Positions 45,793 through 53,527 of a stretch of 64,000 nucleotides of DNA are shown here, one piece after another (the first letter of the stretch is position 1; each line of letters opens with the position of its first letter). The stretch is taken from positions 68,443-132,442 of the forward strand of contig JAQTTG010000005.1 of the NCBI GenBank assembly GCA_028710885.1, written 5' to 3'. The notes under the pieces were generated by a model. It was not told the origin of the DNA and ran no database searches. It worked only from the letters and a program-made list of their open reading frames with translations. The translations under genes and the position numbers were made by a program. The stretch is from Sulfuricurvum sp. GTDB lineage: Bacteria > Campylobacterota > Campylobacteria > Campylobacterales > Sulfurimonadaceae.

Positions 45793-45903
45793 AAGGATTT
45801 TAAATTCGACACCGAATGGGTGGCACATTTATTTGAGTTGAATCGCACGTTGACGAGTTTGGTGGGGGAAGATGAAAAAAAAGCTAAGAGAAAAAAATTA
45901 TGA
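45793..45903 (+). pseudogene. Orphan 3' end of a coding frame, without a start codon
   Basis: From AAG at 45793 the frame stays open for 36 codons to TGA (45901-45903), reading for example FDTEWVAHLFELNRTLTSL and then GEDEKKAKRKKL. Composition and the basic tail look like the C-terminus of a real protein. No ATG or GTG stands near the 5' end, apart from an internal GTG and TTG codons, and the frame drifts back into A/T-rich intergenic sequence. The stop overlaps the next start as ATGA, the pattern of coupled genes. I read it as the surviving end of a lost upstream partner. A short peptide with a non-standard start cannot be excluded. The parent family is not recognised. Confidence 0.4.
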
Positions 45904-46850
45904 GTAAAAAGTGCCTAGTTTGTAATTACATAGACAATGATAATGAAATCAGTACTGATTTTGGTGATGTTACTATTTGTAATTGCCCCAAATGTGGAAA
46001 ATATAAAATAAGTGGTACTGCTCAAGCTGTTATAGAATATAAAGCACCAAATTCAAAATTATCGAGTTGGATTAGTGAACAACATAAAGTATTTAAAGAA
46101 GATATCCCATATATTGATTCTACAAAACTTGATGCTATTCTGAATCAAAGAGGCAAGACAATCCGAGAAAAATTTGAATGTTTTATGCGGACTATGCTAT
46201 ATATCAACGATATGAATTTAAAAGCAGATATGTTTAATCATTGCTATATAAAAGATAAAAATGAACTCGAACAGTTAATTGAAAAAGCTATTAAAGAAAA
46301 TTATTTTAAAGCACCGCCTAAAACACCAGAAAAATTGGCTGCACACTTTCCTTTTCCATCTTCATATAATTTTTATGGTTTAACTTTTGAAGGTCGAGAG
46401 TATATTGAATCATTGAATGAGCCAAATAAGAACTCGAATAAGATATTTATAGCGTTTTGGTTTAATGATGACATGAAAAAAGTTTTTGATGATGTTGTTA
46501 TTCCAAGAATAAATGAAACAGAATTTAGAGCAGAAAGAGTAAGCTCAAAAACAACATCTCATGATCAATATATTTCAGATGATATTATTGGAAAGATAAA
46601 ATCTTCTCGCGCAGTTGTTGCTGATTGCACTGGTAACCGAACGGCAGTTTACTATGAAGCTGGTTTTGCTATGGGCATGAAGATTCCTGTTTTTTGGACA
46701 TGTAAAGAAGGGATTGACCCTGATGAATCTTCAAATAAAACACACATGGAACAACGCTGTTTTGATATAAATCAGTACCCGTGTATTGTATGGAAAGATG
46801 CTGAAGATTTATCAAGACAATTAATTGAACGACTAAGAAGAGATTTGTAA
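45900..46850 (+). CDS. Zinc-ribbon protein with C-terminal nucleoside deoxyribosyltransferase/TIR-like domain
   Basis: The 316-residue protein starts with a four-cysteine zinc ribbon (C5-x2-C8 and C29-x2-C32), has a helical middle (about 50-170) and ends with an alpha/beta domain from about 180: KIFIAFWFNDDMKKVF, a helix, IGKIKSSRAVVADCTG and TAVYYEAGFAMGM, with E253 placed like the catalytic Glu of nucleoside 2-deoxyribosyltransferases and related NAD-cleaving domains. Such domains serve as effectors in several antiphage systems. The gene is A/T-rich compared with its neighbours and follows a gene remnant, which suggests horizontal origin. The defence role is inference; a nucleotide-processing enzyme is the safe description. 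Confidence 0.6.
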   Translation: MSKKCLVCNYIDNDNEISTDFGDVTICNCPKCGKYKISGTAQAVIEYKAPNSKLSSWISEQHKVFKEDIPYIDSTKLDAILNQRGKTIREKFECFMRTMLYINDMNLKADMFNHCYIKDKNELEQLIEKAIKENYFKAPPKTPEKLAAHFPFPSSYNFYGLTFEGREYIESLNEPNKNSNKIFIAFWFNDDMKKVFDDVVIPRINETEFRAERVSSKTTSHDQYISDDIIGKIKSSRAVVADCTGNRTAVYYEAGFAMGMKIPVFWTCKEGIDPDESSNKTHMEQRCFDINQYPCIVWKDAEDLSRQLIERLRRDL

Positions 46851-46925
46851 AAACTTTTCACCCTGCAATATTTTCCCCCATTTTCGAGCGACGCGGTAGA
46901 ATGAAGAAAAACATGAGGAGTTCCG

Positions 46926-47744
46926 ATGGATAAGCCATCATTAGCCGTATTTGAGAGCAAACAGATACGACGTAGCTACGATGAAAATAGTGAAACATGG
47001 TATTTTTCCATCGTTGATGTCGTCGCAATTTTGACTGATTCGGCTAACCCAACAGATTACCTGAAAAAAATCCGTAAACGTGATAGTGAACTTGGAAGCT
47101 ACCTAGGGACAAATTGTCCCCAGATAGATATGATGACATCTACAGGGAAAAAACGCAAAACATTGGCTGGAACAGTAAAAGATATTTTACGCCTGATCCA
47201 ATCCATTCCATCTCCCAAAGCCGAACCGTTTAAAATTTGGTTGGCGAAAGTGGGGCATGAACGCCTTCAGGATATGTCTGATCCTGCTCAAAGCGTAGAT
47301 CGTGCTCGTGAATACTGGCAACAGCAGGGGCGTAGTGAGAAGTGGATACAACAGCGAATGATGGGGCAGGAAACCCGAAACAAGCTCACTGACTACTGGA
47401 AAGAAAACGGTGTTGAAAAAGGTGACGAATTCGCAATGCTAACAAATATCATCCATCAAGAATGGAGTGGGATAAGTGTCAAAGAGCATAAAAATATCAA
47501 AGGGCTTAAGTCTCAAAATCTCAGAGATCATATGAATGAAGCGGAACTGATTTTTACGGCATTAGCCGAACTCTCAACACGTCAGATTGCAGAATCGGAC
47601 GAAGCGAAAGGGGTAATCGAAAATGCTAAAGCAAGTAAAAAAGGTGGAGCCATTGCTAAAAAAGCGCGTCTTGAGCTCGAAGATAAAACAGGCAAAAGTG
47701 TTGTAACTGGTGAAAATTTTTTACCGCCTAAAAAGAAGGAATAA
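46926..47744 (+). CDS. BRO-N domain protein (phage antirepressor or DinD-like)
   Basis: The 272-residue protein has a BRO-N type start: residues 1-100 include VFESKQIRRSYDENSETWYF, FSIVDVVAILTDS and a segment WLAKVGHERLQDM that closes the domain. The rest is helical and basic, ending in a Lys-rich tail (FLPPKKKE). BRO-N domains bind DNA in phage antirepressors, and similar chromosomal proteins include damage-inducible DinD. It has its own -10-like TAGAAT (46897-46902) and GAGGAG ribosome site, so it is not strictly coupled to the upstream gene. It supports the view that this is a mobile or accessory insert. Confidence 0.75.
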   Translation: MDKPSLAVFESKQIRRSYDENSETWYFSIVDVVAILTDSANPTDYLKKIRKRDSELGSYLGTNCPQIDMMTSTGKKRKTLAGTVKDILRLIQSIPSPKAEPFKIWLAKVGHERLQDMSDPAQSVDRAREYWQQQGRSEKWIQQRMMGQETRNKLTDYWKENGVEKGDEFAMLTNIIHQEWSGISVKEHKNIKGLKSQNLRDHMNEAELIFTALAELSTRQIAESDEAKGVIENAKASKKGGAIAKKARLELEDKTGKSVVTGENFLPPKKKE

Positions 47745-47871
47745 ATACAATGTATTTTATCATTTTCGAGCTATGGAGTACATTGAAAAAAAACTAAAAG
47801 CACTTTAAGGTTTCAATAACACATTTTGTATTACGCTGATAATATCCCTCTATTAAAAGTGAGCATACCGA

Positions 47872-48957
47872 ATGACGAATAATACTGTAGCCTTGCAATC
47901 GAATCGTCTGATCCGTTTTGAATCGTTCGAGAAGTATTTTGGAAATCGGATATTTAAAAACTTTCTTCTTTTCAGTTATATCGGTCTTTTTTTGGCCGTT
48001 ATCTATATACCTTTTGATTATCGCTCTTATGGCGCCACACAAGAGTTTTTGTATGTTTTAGGGGGGAGGCTTACCGCTGTATTTTTTGCCGTAATGGTCA
48101 TCATTGCAGTCGTTCATTCCTATTTTGAAAATCGCCGTATCGAAGCGATTACGACGTTTGGGACGATGGGATTTAGTGCGGTCGCACTTACTTATTTATT
48201 ATTTGGAAACCCTGTTCATTTCGTGGGGTACTCATGGATGTTTTATCTCACCGCAACCATGATGCTCACTCCTTTAGTGACTAAAAAAATCTATCTCATT
48301 ATGGAGAGCTTTCAGATTTTGTTTGTCTTGTTTGTTATGGCATGGGTTGGTAAAAGTTCAGAGGAGATTGCCACGTACATCTTTTTTTCCTTGCCGCTTG
48401 CAGGATATGTGTTTGCAGTTATTATCCTGAATCGCCGCAACGGTATCGAAGCGTACCGAAATGCGTATGATAATCATATATTGATGTCATTGGACGGGCT
48501 ATCCAATCTCCTCAATCGCCGAACATGGTATGAAGTGTCGCGTCGTCATTGGGATGATGATAAGGGGATATCTTTTATCATGCTAGATATCGATCATTTC
48601 AAGCGAGTCAACGATACCTATGGGCACGAATGCGGTGATCGTGTAATCGAAACTATCTCTACTGTACTGCTGGATCAAACGAGAGAACAAGATGTTGTAG
48701 GTCGATTGGGAGGAGAGGAATTTGGGGTGATATTACCTCAAACCGATCTGCATGAAGCCAAAACGATTGCGGAACGGATTCGCAAAAAAATCGAAGATAC
48801 ACCAATACCCTATAATGATGAAACGATTCGGGTCACTGCCAGTATCGGAATTATCGAGAACAGCGAGCATATTGATGATTTTAATACCCTCGTTACGATG
48901 GGGGATAAAAATTTGTATTGTGCCAAAGAGCAGGGGCGAAACCGAATTTGTTATTAG
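47872..48957 (+). CDS. Membrane diguanylate cyclase
   Basis: The 361-residue protein has six hydrophobic segments between about 30 and 195 without a large periplasmic domain, then a GGDEF domain. The active site reads GGEEF and an RxxD inhibition site (REQD) stands five residues before it, so it should make c-di-GMP from GTP and be subject to product inhibition. The domain start DGLSNLLNRRTW and the ending KNLYCAKEQGRNRI are canonical. It starts at ATG after a GATAAT sequence (47838-47843). Confidence 0.9.
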   Translation: MTNNTVALQSNRLIRFESFEKYFGNRIFKNFLLFSYIGLFLAVIYIPFDYRSYGATQEFLYVLGGRLTAVFFAVMVIIAVVHSYFENRRIEAITTFGTMGFSAVALTYLLFGNPVHFVGYSWMFYLTATMMLTPLVTKKIYLIMESFQILFVLFVMAWVGKSSEEIATYIFFSLPLAGYVFAVIILNRRNGIEAYRNAYDNHILMSLDGLSNLLNRRTWYEVSRRHWDDDKGISFIMLDIDHFKRVNDTYGHECGDRVIETISTVLLDQTREQDVVGRLGGEEFGVILPQTDLHEAKTIAERIRKKIEDTPIPYNDETIRVTASIGIIENSEHIDDFNTLVTMGDKNLYCAKEQGRNRICY

Positions 48958-48964
48958 TAGGGCT

Positions 48965-49666
48965 TTATTTTACGAGTATCCATACCCGTATTCGAATTAG
49001 CGTAGTTTGTTTTGGTCTTGGATACTGAGAGTGGGCTGATTCTATTGTTCCAAGTGTCAGTTCATCTAACAATGATTCTCCTTTGTCCTCTAATAATGTC
49101 AGTTGTGAAATCGTACCGTCAGGGTGGAGATAAAATTCGACAGTATTGTTTTCTTTACTATCGATGTCATCATTGTATTTGTTTTGGAGCAGTCGGTTGC
49201 CGACGAGATCATTAATTCGTCGGATTTTTTGCAAATTATTGAGAAGATAACGTTGTTGGGTAACGGAGAGGTCAAAAAAATCATCCCCATAATGACGTTG
49301 TATTGAGCGTGGTAAATTAGCAATTTCATCGGGTGTTAATGGTTTGTCTTCTCCTGTTTGTGAGGATGAAGTATTATTTTCTGTATTCGTTTTCGAAGAG
49401 AATGTAAGTGTATGTGGTTTTGATATGAGAGGTATTAGTGATTTTTTGGCAGGTTGGATTGCGTTTATAAGTGCAGGAGATACTGGGGAAACAACAGAAA
49501 TTTTTTTGGAAAGCAAAATGCCGAAATTGTGCATAGGTTTTGGATGAATGGGATCGATTTTATGAGTGTAACGTCCAAATAAATAGAGAGATATAATAAG
49601 TAGTAAATGGATAAAAAGAGCTATTATTAATGCAAAACGAAAATGAGATTTAGAGTGTTTTAACAC
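48965..49666 (-). CDS. TonB-like protein (second of a tandem pair)
   Basis: The 233-residue protein starts at GTG, one base after the stop of the upstream TonB-like gene. It has a single N-terminal transmembrane helix (about 10-30), a Ser/Thr/Pro-containing periplasmic linker and a C-terminal TonB-like domain with VEFYLHPDGTISQLTLLED and a C-terminal strand. TonB proteins pass energy from ExbBD to outer-membrane receptors; ExbB and ExbD are not in the window. It may serve the receptor at 56.9 kb or uptake of Mo or Fe for the genes beside it; that is inference. Confidence 0.72.
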   Translation of the reverse strand: MLKHSKSHFRFALIIALFIHLLLIISLYLFGRYTHKIDPIHPKPMHNFGILLSKKISVVSPVSPALINAIQPAKKSLIPLISKPHTLTFSSKTNTENNTSSSQTGEDKPLTPDEIANLPRSIQRHYGDDFFDLSVTQQRYLLNNLQKIRRINDLVGNRLLQNKYNDDIDSKENNTVEFYLHPDGTISQLTLLEDKGESLLDELTLGTIESAHSQYPRPKQTTLIRIRVWILVK

Positions 49667-50524
49667 TTAATACCTTCTAAGATCGTAATAAACACGGTAA
49701 CGAATAAGGGTTTTTTGTTGAGGTCTTGGATATTTGGAATAAGCAAGCTCTATGGTTTCTTTTGTTGTATCGTCAATGATAGAGAGCTGACTGTTTTTTA
49801 GAAAATGAAGATTTGAAATACTTCCATCCGGATAGAGATAGAATTCGATGGTATTAGTATCATTAATAGCGATATTATCCGGTATCCGAGAAGCTGCATA
49901 TCGATCTAATACCCCTTGTGTTATACGTCGCATGACTTCTTGATTATCAATTATATATTTTTGTTCTCCCTCGGAAAGGTCATTGAATTTGTCCCCATAA
50001 AGGCGTTGAATACTGTCATTTATTTTAGTGGAATTTTTGGTTGAAACAGTAGAAGCAGAGCTATCAGGCTTGGAAAGGGCATCATGTAAGCTGAACTCTT
50101 TAGGTGACATACTCTCTCGTTCAATGGTAGCAACCGTTTTTGCAACATGGCGTTCAAAAGCCTTTTTTGGTTCTGTGGAAGGTTCTGTTGAGGGTGCTGG
50201 AGGTTGAACCGATGGAGTAGGTGTTTTTTCTGCTTGTATCGGTTTAGGGATCGGTTGCGTTTGTTTGATCATTTGCTCACCGCGTGGGATTGGGAGTTTT
50301 GTCGGTGGTTTTGGAATATTATTTTTGATAATTGCTTCTTTTTTAATGGTGGGGCGGTCTTTGAGTGAGAGTTTAAAGCGCTCTTCTTTTCGTTCAGCAG
50401 GTTTAGTTGGGAAGGGTGTTTTAGGTTTTAGCTGATCTAATAATATAAGCAGTAATATAATAATGAAATGGAGTAAAAAAGCGATCAACAATGCGTATAA
50501 AGAGTAAGATTGTGTTCGCTTCAT
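49667..50524 (-). CDS. TonB-like protein (first of a tandem pair)
   Basis: The 285-residue protein has one N-terminal transmembrane helix (about 9-30), a long Pro/Lys/Glu-rich linker (residues about 35-140, with KPPTKLPIPRGE and TPTPSVQPPAPS) typical of TonB spanning the periplasm, and a C-terminal domain with IEFYLYPDGSISNLHFLKN and AYSKYPRPQQKTLIRYRVYY. It is related to its downstream neighbour, from which it differs in the longer linker, so the pair looks like a duplication. No ExbBD gene is nearby. Confidence 0.78.
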   Translation of the reverse strand: MKRTQSYSLYALLIAFLLHFIIILLLILLDQLKPKTPFPTKPAERKEERFKLSLKDRPTIKKEAIIKNNIPKPPTKLPIPRGEQMIKQTQPIPKPIQAEKTPTPSVQPPAPSTEPSTEPKKAFERHVAKTVATIERESMSPKEFSLHDALSKPDSSASTVSTKNSTKINDSIQRLYGDKFNDLSEGEQKYIIDNQEVMRRITQGVLDRYAASRIPDNIAINDTNTIEFYLYPDGSISNLHFLKNSQLSIIDDTTKETIELAYSKYPRPQQKTLIRYRVYYDLRRY

Positions 50525-50594
50525 GGTCTCAAAAAGTATTTAGATGTGCAATGTTGGGAATTGTACCTAGTATTTCCTAATGAATGAAGTGGAT

Positions 50595-50825
50595 TTATGA
50601 AAAATGGTCAGTGTAGTCGCATGCAGAATCAATTTCAGGTGATTCGCGTAACTCGGTGCGCAGATCATTGATATAGGTTAATAGAACTTCAGATGAGATA
50701 GAACAAGATTCTGCAATTTGAGCTATTTTATCATTACTGATCTTTGGATCCCGAAGATGTTTAAAATCTTCCGGAGTAATTTCAATTTGAACCGTTTCAT
50801 TCAAAGAGAAAAGAGAGAGAATCAT
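50595..50825 (-). CDS. Small acidic protein of unknown function (nif-region)
   Basis: The 76-residue protein is acidic (many Asp and Glu, ending SACDYTDHFS) with two predicted helices (DFKHLRDPKISNDKI and SSEVLLTYINDLRTEL). It overlaps the upstream gene by four bases and is the last of five minus-strand genes led by a NifX-like gene. I do not recognise it. Size and acidity would suit a small partner or adaptor protein. Confidence 0.6.
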   Translation of the reverse strand: MILSLFSLNETVQIEITPEDFKHLRDPKISNDKIAQIAESCSISSEVLLTYINDLRTELRESPEIDSACDYTDHFS

Positions 50826-51307
50826 GCGTCTAAACTTTTAAGTGCTTCATTGATTTGTACTAATGCCAATGATTTTGCGTTTTCAATCTCTTTGTTATCC
50901 CACCAATATTCAATAATAGCATGTTCAATCTGTTCGATTTGTTCCATTCGGAGATTGGCAAATACTTCATATGAACTAATTTCATCCTTGCTGAGGCCTT
51001 TGGAAGCGGCAAGTTTATCGAGTGTTTCAATAATGCTTTCTTCGAGGGGCTTAGGACTTACTTCCAAGCGTGCATGATCAATCCATGCACGAATTTCTTC
51101 TTCTAAATAGTCATGTCCCCAAACTTGATAGCACAATAGTCGATTAGGACTATAAACAATTTTTTCTTCTTCACTCAATACGTCGGATGTTTTGATGGCA
51201 CCGTCATACAGATAGACTTCAATTCTTTCGTTTTCTCGTAATGTACATGCCCGCTCGAAAGCTGCACGTGCTTGTTTTAGAATATCGCTTCGTAGGTTTT
51301 CATTCAT
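50822..51307 (-). CDS. Protein of unknown function, helical (nif-region)
   Basis: The 161-residue soluble protein is predicted to be helical, with a central beta-like part containing IEVYLYDGAIKTSD, LLCYQVWGHDYLEEEI and a long C-terminal helix ending KSLDA. It is acidic. No domain is recognised. It starts behind AAGGAGT, 16 bases after the 199-residue gene, and overlaps the 76-residue gene by four bases. Its co-transcription with a NifX-like gene suggests a nitrogenase or molybdenum-linked role. Confidence 0.65.
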   Translation of the reverse strand: MNENLRSDILKQARAAFERACTLRENERIEVYLYDGAIKTSDVLSEEEKIVYSPNRLLCYQVWGHDYLEEEIRAWIDHARLEVSPKPLEESIIETLDKLAASKGLSKDEISSYEVFANLRMEQIEQIEHAIIEYWWDNKEIENAKSLALVQINEALKSLDA

Positions 51308-51323
51308 AATTGACTCCTTGGGT

Positions 51324-51923
51324 TTAGTTCATATAAGGTATATCGAGATTGGAATCCCGGTCACTCGCTTCATAGTCGAAAGTAATGACTTCGTGTATTG
51401 AAGCAATTTTTTTCTCCAAAACTATCCTTTGCAATGGATGGAGGAGTGATTTATTAATTGCATTTTTAAGCATACCCCGATAATACATTGTGATAATCGG
51501 ATGCCATTGGTACTGATTTTCATTTAGCCGATCAATAAAGCTATTTAGAACATCACGTTCATCGTTCTCTATGCGAGGAAGTTTACGCATGACATTACGG
51601 ACGAATTGTTTCGTAAAATAAGGTTCACCTATCTTTAAAAGCTCTGATGCCGCATCAATATCAGCAATATTTTCACTGTAGCTGTATGCATAACGAAAAT
51701 GTTCACATACTGCTTCAATGTATTTTGGATAGTGGCGTAACACCATAGCCAAATGGGTTAAATCCTGATCAATCAGAACTTGAAATAGTGTAATGGTATT
51801 TTTCCCCATACTCGCCCAATGCGGTTCACCGCTTTTGAGTGGTTCGCTTTCCAATATCCGTTTATATTGTTCGATCTCGGTAATATCGTTCAATAGACGT
51901 GCGGAATCGGAAAAACTACTCAT
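51324..51923 (-). CDS. Protein of unknown function, all-helical (nif-region)
   Basis: The 199-residue protein has no signal peptide or transmembrane helix and looks all alpha helical, with a repeat-like feel (LTHLAMVLRHYPKYIEAV, then SELLKIGEPYFTKQFVRNV). It ends in an acidic tail (DYEASDRDSNLDIPYMN). No catalytic motif or cysteine cluster stands out. It starts by ATGA overlap with the 75-residue gene. I do not recognise a family. Confidence 0.65.
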   Translation of the reverse strand: MSSFSDSARLLNDITEIEQYKRILESEPLKSGEPHWASMGKNTITLFQVLIDQDLTHLAMVLRHYPKYIEAVCEHFRYAYSYSENIADIDAASELLKIGEPYFTKQFVRNVMRKLPRIENDERDVLNSFIDRLNENQYQWHPIITMYYRGMLKNAINKSLLHPLQRIVLEKKIASIHEVITFDYEASDRDSNLDIPYMN

Positions 51924-52147
51924 GAAGCTATTGTTTTACCATTGTGATAATCCCACAACCTTTTGTAATGGCTATCCAATGCAGAGAGAGTGGAATCAAT
52001 AGTAATAAGCTCATTTGCACGAGTGAATCGTTTGGAATTACTCTCATACCATTGTTGCATTTCTATTTTAAGCGCATTTCGTTTGGCAACAGTTTCAACA
52101 ATTAAACGGCGTATCTCATGCATTTCGGAGGTAAGTATTTCATTCAT
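51920..52147 (-). CDS. Small helical protein of unknown function (nif-region)
   Basis: I start it at ATG 52147 (MNEILTSEMHEIRR), giving 75 residues; an in-frame ATG six codons earlier lies further inside the upstream gene. The protein forms two charged amphipathic helices joined by a short loop. In size and helix layout it recalls the small NifX-associated DUF683 proteins, but the sequence match I can see is too weak to claim. It overlaps both neighbours (eight and four bases). Confidence 0.6.
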   Translation of the reverse strand: MNEILTSEMHEIRRLIVETVAKRNALKIEMQQWYESNSKRFTRANELITIDSTLSALDSHYKRLWDYHNGKTIAS

Positions 52148-52535
52148 GAGTACACCCGCATTCACATGCTCCGGCAGCTGTACCCGGATCTAAATAGAGG
52201 TTAGCATTTTCAGGAGTTACCTGTAATAAACTCTCCGATAATGCGGCGCTAATAGCAGCATCTAAACTCATAGTCTCTTTGCCGAGCCAATAAATCTCCA
52301 TACCCCCACGAACCATAACATGAAAGGGCCCGTCTCCTAAAAATCCATAAAGAGCACTGGATGCACCTTGCTCCAACAAATAGTTGGCAGTTTTGATACC
52401 GTTGCCACACCCTTCGTTTGGAATAATCGTGTGACTTTTACTCTTTGGATCAACCAATGCGAAAAACTTAGCATTACCAAAGAGTTTGGTGCTCATAGTC
52501 TTACCTATATCCGATTCTACAGGTATAGCAATCAT
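52140..52535 (-). CDS. NifX/NifB C-terminal-like dinitrogenase cofactor-binding protein
   Basis: The 131-residue protein has the fold pattern of dinitrogenase iron-molybdenum cofactor proteins (NifX, NafY, NifB C-terminus): MIAIPVESDIG, KLFGNAKFFALVD, EGCGNGIKTANYLLEQGA with a conserved Cys, and a Cys-rich end ACECGCTHE. Such proteins bind NifB-co or the VK cluster while the nitrogenase cofactor is assembled. It heads a set of five minus-strand genes that overlap or nearly overlap, divergent from the NFU-fusion gene. The Cys-rich tail is unusual for NifX and may bind metal. Confidence 0.78.
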   Translation of the reverse strand: MIAIPVESDIGKTMSTKLFGNAKFFALVDPKSKSHTIIPNEGCGNGIKTANYLLEQGASSALYGFLGDGPFHVMVRGGMEIYWLGKETMSLDAAISAALSESLLQVTPENANLYLDPGTAAGACECGCTHE

Positions 52536-52626
52536 TGTATCTCCTTTGCGTGATTTAAACGATTATGCATATTTTGTTCATCGCTTTTAGAATAACAATT
52601 GCATTTGATTACTAAAAAGAGTTGTC

Positions 52627-53517
52627 ATGGAAGAGTTGCGTACCCATTATCACTATTTTAGTAATGAAGAGGGGGATGGCTATGAGATATATAGCTGTGA
52701 TATTCCCGATTTAAAAGGGTATGGGGAAACCTATGATGAAGCTATGGATGATTTACGCAAAAACTTAAAACGTCACGAGGAGAAGGGTATGGAAGCACAA
52801 TCACTGATGGAGAACGCGATCGCAGCATATGATCGTAAAGATTATGGTGTTGCACGATCAATTTGGGAACCTCTTAGCGCTACCAATACGGATGCAATGG
52901 TAAATTTGGGAACGATGTACGTTAAAGGTTTCGGCGTAGCGAGAAATATCTCTGTGGCGTTTACACTTTTTGAACGTGCAGCAGCATACGGTCATGAGAC
53001 AGCCGCTTTTTATATGGGTGGAATGTATGAAAATGGGATTGGAGTCAGCGCAGATAAAGCGGAATCAATCCGTTACTACACGATTGCAGCCAATGCAAAT
53101 ATGCCGACCGCTCAACTCAAACTGGGGACGCTGCTTCGTGATGAAGATGCTTTGGGAGCTATGACGTGGATGATCCGTGCCGCTCATGCAGGGGAAGAAA
53201 AAGCACATGCACTTATTACTTATGTAAGCAATATGTCACATGCAACCGACATAAATGTCGCATTTCGAATGATGGATGAATCCTCTCAACGTGCTAAAGT
53301 CGAGATGGTGATCGCCGAAACCCTCACACCTACGCTCGCGAGTGACGGCGGCGGGATAGAACTTGTCAATTATATCGGTGGTGACACCCCAGAAATTTGG
53401 TTGCGTTATTTGGGGGCCTGTTCAGGGTGTAACCTCGGACCGACTTCGACAGCGGGGATGATTTTAGAGCAGTTTGAAAAAGTTATTGATAAAAAGATTG
53501 TGATTTATCTCTGGTAG
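52627..53517 (+). CDS. Fusion protein: HicB-like N-terminus, Sel1-like repeats, NifU C-terminal (NFU) domain
   Basis: The 296-residue protein has three parts. Residues 1-52 resemble the HicB-like fold (YHYFSNEEGDGYEIYSCDIP, then GYGETYDEAMDDLRKNL). Residues about 55-215 are Sel1-like repeats with pairs such as AMVNLGTMYVKGFGVARN and AFYMGGMYENGIGVSAD. Residues about 225-296 are an NFU domain with LTPTLASDGGGIELV and a CSGC motif (C265, C268) in ACSGCNLGPTST, where NifU normally has CxxC for cluster handover. It is probably an iron-sulfur carrier joined to a protein-protein interaction module. It opens the plus-strand nif-related gene run. I do not know this architecture from the literature. 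Confidence 0.72.
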   Translation: MEELRTHYHYFSNEEGDGYEIYSCDIPDLKGYGETYDEAMDDLRKNLKRHEEKGMEAQSLMENAIAAYDRKDYGVARSIWEPLSATNTDAMVNLGTMYVKGFGVARNISVAFTLFERAAAYGHETAAFYMGGMYENGIGVSADKAESIRYYTIAANANMPTAQLKLGTLLRDEDALGAMTWMIRAAHAGEEKAHALITYVSNMSHATDINVAFRMMDESSQRAKVEMVIAETLTPTLASDGGGIELVNYIGGDTPEIWLRYLGACSGCNLGPTSTAGMILEQFEKVIDKKIVIYLW

Positions 53518-53527
53518 GAGGTTTGCG

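Noticed and set aside
52536-52626. Search for a sigma-54 promoter between the divergent nif-type gene sets
   Set aside because: A TTGCA-like -12 element is present on plus, but the GG of the -24 element is missing at the right distance, and none was seen on minus; no call is made.
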